Of a DNA stretch of 5,065 bases, positions 1-5,065 are shown one piece after another. Below the pieces are notes generated by a model. The model had not been told where the DNA came from. It was given only the letters and a program-made list of their open reading frames with translations, and did no database searches. The translations under genes were made by a program, and so were the position numbers. Every line of letters starts with the position of its first letter. The first letter of the stretch is position 1. This stretch comes from an uncultured Alphaproteobacteria bacterium (lineage in GTDB: Bacteria; Pseudomonadota; Alphaproteobacteria; GCA-2731375): the NCBI GenBank assembly GCA_913049615.1, contig CAJWZI010000172.1, positions 1-5,065 on the forward strand. The letters run 5' to 3'.

Positions 1-1
1 C

Positions 2-103
2 AAGATTATGATGCAAGACGGCAAATTTCTTGGCGACCGCAAAGATGGAAAATTCCTGAAACGTAAGGTGGACGAGTCAATCCGCAACCGTCCGGTGATT
101 TAA
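2..103 (+). CDS. C-terminal end of a probable dihydropyrimidinase / D-hydantoinase family amidohydrolase (5' part outside the window)
   Basis: An open frame enters from the left edge and stops at TAA 101-103, giving 33 residues. It contains KIMMQDGKFLGD followed by DGKFLKRK. This resembles the end of the dihydropyrimidinase/hydantoinase family, where a beta-strand of the type 'G-K-hydrophobic-x-x-D-G-x-F' is followed by a Gly-rich turn and a 'G-x-F-hydrophobic-x-R-K' tail. Known family members are cytoplasmic, metal-dependent cyclic amidases that hydrolyse 5,6-dihydropyrimidines or hydantoins to N-carbamoyl amino acids (EC 3.5.2.2). The catalytic metal ligands lie upstream and cannot be checked. 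The gene converges on the oxidoreductase gene, with 52 bases between their stops. Another amidohydrolase with a similar C-terminal strand is the main alternative. That this is a real coding end is fairly secure; the family call is moderate. Confidence 0.55.
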   Translation, partial: KIMMQDGKFLGDRKDGKFLKRKVDESIRNRPVI

Positions 104-122
104 CTTCGAGTCCCGCTGCACG

Positions 123-145
123 AAACGGCCTAATTGGCCAAGTTT
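123..145. terminator. Imperfect hairpin between convergent genes, possible bidirectional terminator
   Basis: The arms AAACGGCC (123-130) and GGCC plus GTTT (136-139 and 142-145) can pair around a 5-base loop, TAATT. Bases 140-141 (AA) bulge out. The hairpin sits in the 52-base gap between two stop codons that face each other, where a shared terminator would be expected. No T-tract follows on the + strand, and the - strand has only a weak one, so it is not a textbook intrinsic terminator. The pairing is visible in the sequence; the function is inferred from position. Confidence 0.3.
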
Positions 146-155
146 GGACGAATAA

Positions 156-3100
156 TCATTCTGCCGCGGTGGTTTGGAACTGGGGGTCGCGCCAGGCAGT
201 GAGCAGATGCTCTTGTTCCGCCGCGACTGATTTTTGGTTTTTCTCCTTGATGTGACCGTAACCCCTGATCATTGCCGGCAGGCTAGCAATTTCGATGGCC
301 AGGGCATGGTTGGCGGGACCTAAGCCATCAATCAATTCCTCAACCACCGCACGGTACGAAGGGATGGCGGCGCGTTCGGCACGGCGTTCCGCCGTGCGAC
401 CGAATATGTCCAAACGAGTGCCGCGCAGGCTCTTCAATTTGGCCAGCAACTTGAACATGGACATCATCCATGAACCAAATTGCCGTTTGATCAATGCTCC
501 TGTCTCCGGGTCTCGGCGCGAAATCAAGGGTGGAGCCAGATGGAAAGTCAGTTTCAAATCACCCTGGAACTGCTTCGCCAGATTAGCATGAAAGGTGCCG
601 TCACTATACAGGCGTGCGACCTCGTACTCATCCTTGTAGGCCATAAGCTTGAATAGATTTTGGGCCACGGCTTCCGTCAACCCCGTTAGGCCTTTGCCTT
701 TGATCCGTTCCGCGGTTTCAACCTGGCGGGTGAAGGCCTCGAATTGTTTGGCATAACCGATATCCTGATAGTCAGTCAGTATAGACGTGAGGCGGGCGAT
801 CATGTCGTCCAAGGTTTCCTCGCGCGCCAAGTCCAGGGGTTGCGGCGGTTCCGCCGCGCGGGTCACTTTGTCTAAATCCTCCGCCGCCAGGCGGCCCAAG
901 GCAAACGCCTTGCGGTTCATGGCCACGGCAACGCCATTCAGTTCTATGGCTCGGTCAATTGCCTCGCCGCCGACCGGCAGAGCGCCGCGCTGATAGGCGC
1001 AGCCTAACAAAAACAGGTTGGTGGCGATAGCATCGCCCATCAAGGCCGTAGCCAGGCCTGTGGCATTGATAAACTCGGTCCGGTTGTCGCCTGCGCAGTT
1101 CCTAATCAGTTGTCGTAATTCCCCAGCATGAAAGTCCGTGTCCGGGTTTAGCGTAAAATCAGCCGTAGGAGCGAGGTGGCTGTTGATGATCGCCTGGGTT
1201 CCGCCTCCGGATATTTTGCGCAAGGAGTCCGGGCTAGCCGCCACCACCATATCCGCACCAAGCAGCAAATCCGCCCCACCCGCAGCAATGCGTACAGCAT
1301 GCAGGTCTTCCGGTTCTGGAGCGATGCGTATGTGGCTCATCACCGCGCCATTCTTTTGCGCAATACCAGTAAAATCTAACACCGTAACACCCTTACCCTC
1401 AATATGGGCTGCCATGCCGAGAAGCGCACCCAGGGTGATCACGCCGGTTCCGCCGATGCCAGTGACCAAGATGTCATAGCCGCCTGCGGGGTCTGTGGAT
1501 GGGGGCATTGGCAGGGCAGCGATGGCGTCGTCCAGGCCGTCGCTGGCGGAAGCCGGCGCCTGGCGCGGCTCAGCTCCAGAAATAGTCACGAAACTGGGGC
1601 AAAAGCCTTTGATGCAGGAAAAATCCTTGTTACAGGCAGATTGATTGATCTGCCGTTTTCGTCCAAAGAGCGTCTCCAGTGGCTCCACCGAAACGCAGTT
1701 GGAGGCGACGGAGCAATCGCCGCAACCCTCACACACCATTTCGTTGATGAAAGCCCGTTTATCTGGGTCGGGAAAGGTGCCTCGTTTACGACGGCGGCGT
1801 TTTTCTGCCGCGCAGGTTTGATCGTATATCAGGACGCTAGTGCCCTCAATTTCCCTCAACTCCCGCTGAACATGATCGAGTTCATCACGGTGGCGAATGG
1901 TGACACCCGGGGCCCATTTGGTGCCAACCCTGTATTTGTCTGGTTCATCGCTAACCACAATGATCTTGGAGACGCCCTCATGATGTACTTGCTGGCTAAT
2001 TTTCCAGGGTGAGAGCGGGCCATCGTGGGGTTGCCCGCCCGTCATTGCCACTGCATCGTTGAATAGAATTTTATAGGTAATGTTTACGCCTGAGGCGACG
2101 GCGGCCCGAATCCCTGTAATACCCGAATGATAGTAGGTACCATCGCCTAAATTAGCGAAGATATGTTTCTCCTCGGTGAAGGCGGCCTGGCCAAGCCAAG
2201 GCACGCCTTCACCACCCATTTGGGTGAAGGTTTCGGTGGAGCGGTCCATGAACAACGCCATGAAATGGCAACCGATGCCGCCTGTGGCGCGGCTACCATC
2301 CGGCACTTTGGTGGAACTATTGTGGGGGCAGCCGGAACAGAAATAGGGAGCCCGTTCAATAGGCGCGATGGCCTTTTTTGCTACCTCCTCCATGCGGTCA
2401 AGCTGCGCCATGCGTTCGTCAATGGACGGGGAGTTAGCGTACCGGCCGATACGGGAAGCGATGATGCGGGCGATTTGTCCCGGCGATAGTTCACCGTCCG
2501 AAGGAAACAGTGGTTGTCCTGATTCATCGAATTTACCCAGAACGCGTGGGCGTACATCCGAACGCCAGTTGTAAAGCTGTTCCTTCAACTGGTTCTCGAT
2601 GACCGCGCGTTTCTCCTCGATCACAAGGACCTCGTCCAGACCTTCGGCAAAGGTGCGTATGCCTTCCTTCTCCAACGGCCAGGGCATGCCCACTTTGTAG
2701 ACCCGAAGACCGATATCGGAGGCCATTTGCTCGTTAATTCCCAGATCCTCTAAGGCCTGTAGGGTGTCCAGATAGGTTTTTCCAGCGGCGACGATGCCGA
2801 TGCGTGGCTGAGGTGAATCCCAAATCAAACGATCAATACCGTTGGCCCGGGCAAAGTCTAAGGCAGCATAAACCTTATAACGCTGCAGGCGGATTTCCTG
2901 GCTCCACCTATCATCAGGCCAGCGGATGTTCAGGCCGCCTTCCGGCATCTCGATATCCGGGTATTTGATGTCCAGGCAGTGGGCGTCTACGTTAATGGAG
3001 GCGGAACTTTCCACAATTTCCGAGACGCATTTGTAACCAACCCAGACACCCGCGAACCTGGACATCGCCCAACCCAAAAGGCCATAGTCGAGATATTCTT

Positions 3101-3659
3101 GCACCCCGGCCGGATACAGCATGGGCACCATCCAAGACGCCAGATTATGTTCGCTTTGCCCGGGTACGGTAGAGGATACAGCGGCATGATCGTCGCCGCA
3201 CAGCATGAGCACACCGCCGTTGGGGTCGGTGCCCGCGCTGTTCGCGTGCCGGACCACATCGCCACAACGGTCCACCCCAGGTGCCTTGCCATACCAGATG
3301 CCGAAGACGCCGTCGTGTTTTGATTTGGGCCCTAGGTTCAGTTGCTGACTGCCCCAAAGCGCCGTGGCAGCCATGTCCTCGTTCACACCGGGCTGGAAAA
3401 CGATGTGGTTTCGTTCCAGAAACGGTTTGGCCTGCCAAAGCTGTTGGTCGAACCCGCCCAAGGGCGAGCCGCGATAACCGGAGATGTAGCAACCCGTATT
3501 CAAGCCCTTTGCCTGATCCCGTTGACGCTGTAACATGGGCAACCGCACCAGGGCTTGGGTGCCTGTTAGAAATACCCGGCCTCGTTCCAGAGCATATTTG
3601 TCATCGAGAGATACTTTCGCCAGTGAAACTGGCTTCTGCGTGCTCGTGGCAGTTGTCAT
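156..3659 (-). CDS. Indolepyruvate ferredoxin oxidoreductase, single-chain fused form (2-oxoacid:ferredoxin oxidoreductase family)
   Basis: This 1167-residue cytoplasmic enzyme is expected to decarboxylate arylpyruvates such as indolepyruvate oxidatively to acyl-CoA, passing electrons to ferredoxin (EC 1.2.7.8). It fuses the equivalents of IorA and IorB. Residues about 25-240 form the pyrimidine-binding (POR N-terminal) domain, with GYRGSPLGGFD at 61-71. The TPP/Mg domain at about 435-620 has CSGCPHN (441-447), GIGC (461-464) and the diphosphate motif GDG (505-507) to ND (534-535). Residues 643-687 hold seven cysteines (643, 646, 649, 655, 676, 682, 687), suited to Fe-S clusters. The gamma-like POR domain at about 728-920 opens with GIGGTGV (734-740). 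The tail, about 960-1160, matches the domain I recall as DUF6537. The length is normal for the fused family and no lesion is visible. The ATG at 3657-3659 is chosen because a strong ribosome binding site precedes it. The fused form is also called simply an IOR family protein, and its true substrate range cannot be read from sequence. Confidence 0.95.
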   Translation of the reverse strand: MTTATSTQKPVSLAKVSLDDKYALERGRVFLTGTQALVRLPMLQRQRDQAKGLNTGCYISGYRGSPLGGFDQQLWQAKPFLERNHIVFQPGVNEDMAATALWGSQQLNLGPKSKHDGVFGIWYGKAPGVDRCGDVVRHANSAGTDPNGGVLMLCGDDHAAVSSTVPGQSEHNLASWMVPMLYPAGVQEYLDYGLLGWAMSRFAGVWVGYKCVSEIVESSASINVDAHCLDIKYPDIEMPEGGLNIRWPDDRWSQEIRLQRYKVYAALDFARANGIDRLIWDSPQPRIGIVAAGKTYLDTLQALEDLGINEQMASDIGLRVYKVGMPWPLEKEGIRTFAEGLDEVLVIEEKRAVIENQLKEQLYNWRSDVRPRVLGKFDESGQPLFPSDGELSPGQIARIIASRIGRYANSPSIDERMAQLDRMEEVAKKAIAPIERAPYFCSGCPHNSSTKVPDGSRATGGIGCHFMALFMDRSTETFTQMGGEGVPWLGQAAFTEEKHIFANLGDGTYYHSGITGIRAAVASGVNITYKILFNDAVAMTGGQPHDGPLSPWKISQQVHHEGVSKIIVVSDEPDKYRVGTKWAPGVTIRHRDELDHVQRELREIEGTSVLIYDQTCAAEKRRRRKRGTFPDPDKRAFINEMVCEGCGDCSVASNCVSVEPLETLFGRKRQINQSACNKDFSCIKGFCPSFVTISGAEPRQAPASASDGLDDAIAALPMPPSTDPAGGYDILVTGIGGTGVITLGALLGMAAHIEGKGVTVLDFTGIAQKNGAVMSHIRIAPEPEDLHAVRIAAGGADLLLGADMVVAASPDSLRKISGGGTQAIINSHLAPTADFTLNPDTDFHAGELRQLIRNCAGDNRTEFINATGLATALMGDAIATNLFLLGCAYQRGALPVGGEAIDRAIELNGVAVAMNRKAFALGRLAAEDLDKVTRAAEPPQPLDLAREETLDDMIARLTSILTDYQDIGYAKQFEAFTRQVETAERIKGKGLTGLTEAVAQNLFKLMAYKDEYEVARLYSDGTFHANLAKQFQGDLKLTFHLAPPLISRRDPETGALIKRQFGSWMMSMFKLLAKLKSLRGTRLDIFGRTAERRAERAAIPSYRAVVEELIDGLGPANHALAIEIASLPAMIRGYGHIKEKNQKSVAAEQEHLLTAWRDPQFQTTAAE

Positions 3660-3670
3660 GCCCTACCTCC
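3660..3670 (-). promoter_or_regulatory. Strong ribosome binding site of the oxidoreductase gene
   Basis: On the - strand the bases before the ATG read GGAGGTAGGGC. The GGAGG core (3666-3670) is a near-perfect Shine-Dalgarno sequence, with 6 bases between it and the start codon. This fixes the start at 3659. The spacing and core are seen directly, and the motif implies efficient translation. Confidence 0.85.
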
Positions 3671-3750
3671 AAAATAAAGACGGCCCCTACAAACTGACAC
3701 AAATAGGGTAGTTATTTCGGCACCAAATTTCAAATCGGATACTCGCATGC

Positions 3751-4372
3751 CTAAAGGCCAAATTTGTTGACCTTGCGGTACAAGGTTGACCGGCCAATAC
3801 CCAGCCTATGAGCAACCCTCGGTCATCCGACCTTGGTAGTTTTGGATAGCCGTTCGGATCATGTCTGCTTCCATGGCCCCCAGGGTACGAATTTCCCCGG
3901 CGACGGCTAGAACTAGCATACAACCGTCAGCGATGAGGTCGTCAAACCGCGAGCGCCCTTCAAACTGCCCGCCGAACTGCGAGAATTGGCCTCACAGGTT
4001 ATTCATCATTAGGGCATTTTCCATAGGGACTAGCAACCGCACCGGATTGGTCGGTTTCGAGATGAAGTCGGCCGCACCCGCACGCATTACCTTGACATTT
4101 TTTTGATCCCGCTTTGGTCCGTCAATACAGTGGTTGGAATTTCTGGCTAACTGGATTTGATATTTTTACGGTACTTCAAACTTGTCCTGGTCCGACATTG
4201 CTAATTCCAACAACATCAGGTGGACGTTCTCGGTTTTCTCCGACTGCATGAAGGCGATTGCGGTTTCACCGCTCTTGCCGGTTTCGACATCATAGCCGTG
4301 ACTGTTTATCGCTGCTTCCAGCAGGCGCCTCTGGGTGAGATCATCATTGACGACCAACACCGTTAGAGCCAT
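3751..4372 (-). pseudogene. Decayed NtrC-type sigma-54 response regulator: receiver remnant joined to Fis-type HTH, central AAA+ domain missing
   Basis: The ancestor would have been a two-component regulator: phosphorylated receiver, AAA+ domain acting on sigma-54 RNA polymerase, and Fis-type DNA-binding domain. From ATG 4370-4372, 68 codons read as a receiver start (MALTVLVVNDDLTQRRLLEA) and end at a stop at 4166-4168. A frame change near 4171 recovers PEIPTTVLTDQSGI, after a TAG at 4147-4149 where the family usually has an ordinary residue. A one-base loss in a 7-A run (4098-4104) restores the first frame, giving VMRAGAADFISKP. A TGA follows at 3992-3994, then FEGRSRFDDLIAD. The text then jumps to GEIRTLGAMEADMIRTAI. 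The Walker A and B and GAFTGA regions are absent, implying loss of roughly 300 codons (family-based estimate). One extra G at 3816-3818 shifts the frame before VAHRLGIGRSTLYRKV and the stop at 3751-3753. It lies 91 bases upstream of the oxidoreductase start on the same strand and divergent from pepF. Confidence 0.88.
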
Positions 4373-4464
4373 TGCTCTTGCCCCAGTCCCTCACTACTTA
4401 TGTTTTGAAAACTGGAATACCTGTGCCATTTCGGGACAAGTTGTGATTGATGGGAAACTAATAT

Positions 4465-5065
4465 ATGGAACTTGAAATTCTGCCCCGATGGGATCTGAGC
4501 GACCTTTATAGTGGGCCAGAAGCAGCTGAATTGGCTGACGATTTTAACCGGGTGTCTGCTGCCGCCATAAAATTTAAAAACGATTATTGCGGCAAGGTTG
4601 CTTCGTTGTCGGCGGCTGAATTGAGTGATGCTGTCCGACACTATGAGGCAGCCGAGGATTTGTTGGGCCGAATTTCCGGTTTCGCTCAGCTTTATCATGC
4701 CACCAAGGTGTCAGACCGAGAGGCCGGCCGTTTTTTTCAAACCACCATGGAACGGTTAAGCACCATCACCACGAAGCTGATCTTTTTTACGTTGGAGTTG
4801 AACCGAATCGAGGATGACGCCTTGCAAGTCCTGTTGGAGGCCGACGAGAGCCTGGCCCGATATAAACCTTGGTTGCGGGATGTGCGGGCCAGCAGATCCC
4901 ATCAATTGTCCGATGAGCAAGAACAATTGCTGCATGAAAAACAAGTAACAGGGCGGGCATCTTGGGTGCGGTTGTTCGACGAAACCATAGCCGACATACG
5001 GTTCGATCTAGATGGCGAGCAGCTTTCACTGGAAAAGACCTTACATCTATTGTCGGAGCCAGATA
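4465..5065 (+). CDS. pepF: Oligoendopeptidase F, M3 metallopeptidase family, N-terminal 200 residues (3' part outside the window)
   Basis: An open frame runs from ATG 4465-4467 to the right edge with no stop. It begins with LPRWDLSDLYSG (residues 6-17), the usual opening of this family. Other family-like stretches are LIFFTLELNRI (105-115), YKPWLRDVR (133-141), LLHEKQVTGRASWVRLFDE (155-173) and LHLLSEPD (193-200). The second half of the fragment corresponds to the M3 N-terminal helical domain. Known members are cytosolic zinc enzymes of about 600 residues that cut short oligopeptides. The zinc motif HExxH lies beyond the window, so activity cannot be judged. An in-frame TAA at 4459-4461 rules out an earlier start. 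The ribosome binding site is weak (GGGAA at 4452-4456, 8 bases from the ATG). Its 5' end is 92 bases from the divergent regulator pseudogene. Confidence 0.92.
   Translation, partial: MELEILPRWDLSDLYSGPEAAELADDFNRVSAAAIKFKNDYCGKVASLSAAELSDAVRHYEAAEDLLGRISGFAQLYHATKVSDREAGRFFQTTMERLSTITTKLIFFTLELNRIEDDALQVLLEADESLARYKPWLRDVRASRSHQLSDEQEQLLHEKQVTGRASWVRLFDETIADIRFDLDGEQLSLEKTLHLLSEPD

Noticed and set aside
1404..2012. 202-codon + strand open frame opposite the oxidoreductase gene
   Set aside because: It lies wholly antisense to an intact, well-recognised coding sequence, has no family-like motifs and no clear ribosome binding site. Long antisense frames are common opposite codon-biased genes.
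2014..2036. Run of Arg codons (RRRRKR, oxidoreductase residues 621-626; bases about 1782-1799) considered as a processing or targeting signal; also GC-rich patches nearby
   Set aside because: From memory, a basic stretch after 'CAAEK' is common in this fused oxidoreductase family, so it is not a special feature of this gene.
2163..3697. Several overlapping + and - strand open frames of 60-140 codons within or across the start of the oxidoreductase gene
   Set aside because: Their compositions (runs of Arg, Pro, Cys, Ser) are typical of out-of-frame translation of a real gene, and none shows a recognisable domain.
3705..3733. Possible sigma-70 promoter on the - strand for the oxidoreductase (TTGAAA at 3728-3733, 17-base spacer, TACCCT at 3705-3710)
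   Set aside because: The -35 box and spacing are good, but the -10 box matches only three of six consensus bases, so it is no better than chance in AT-rich spacer.
3861..4106. 81-codon + strand open frame over the regulator remnant
   Set aside because: It is antisense to readable response-regulator sequence, which explains these bases better.
4378..4404. Possible promoter for pepF (TTGCCC at 4378-4383, TATGTT at 4399-4404)
   Set aside because: Both boxes are partial matches and the 15-base spacer is short, so the evidence is too weak to annotate.
4363..5029. Minus-strand open frames of 62-111 codons opposite the start of pepF
   Set aside because: The + strand encodes a continuous M3 peptidase N-terminus with many family-like blocks; these are its antisense shadows.

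Overview
The window looks like ordinary chromosome of an alphaproteobacterium, probably in or near the Rhodospirillales. The basis is family resemblance: a fused indolepyruvate ferredoxin oxidoreductase of proteobacterial type, an M3 oligoendopeptidase whose N-terminus resembles alphaproteobacterial PepF, and a decayed response regulator ending in a Fis-type helix-turn-helix. GC content looks moderate by eye. This placement comes from recalled family patterns, not from a search.

Layout, left to right. (1) Bases 2-103, + strand: the last 33 codons of a gene that starts outside the window. Its tail resembles the C-terminus of dihydropyrimidinase/D-hydantoinase. (2) Bases 104-155: a short gap between convergent genes with one imperfect hairpin. 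(3) Bases 156-3659, - strand: one intact 1167-residue gene for a fused 2-oxoacid (indolepyruvate) ferredoxin oxidoreductase, filling about 70% of the window, with a strong ribosome binding site. (4) Bases 3751-4372, - strand: a pseudogene of an NtrC-type sigma-54 response regulator. Its receiver start and its Fis-type DNA-binding end are readable, but the central AAA+ domain is gone, and three frameshifts and two in-path stop codons break the rest. (5) Bases 4465-5065, + strand: the first 200 codons of an oligoendopeptidase F (M3 family), running off the right edge. It is divergent from the pseudogene.

The genes do not form one operon or pathway. The oxidoreductase would convert aromatic 2-oxoacids from amino acid transamination to acyl-CoA, coupled to ferredoxin. 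The peptidase would cut oligopeptides. The hydantoinase-like gene would open cyclic ureides. All three fit nitrogen or amino-acid catabolism, but that link is inference. I see no tRNA, rRNA, CRISPR array, insertion sequence or integrase. I found no convincing undescribed system; the dead regulator is the most informative unexpected feature.
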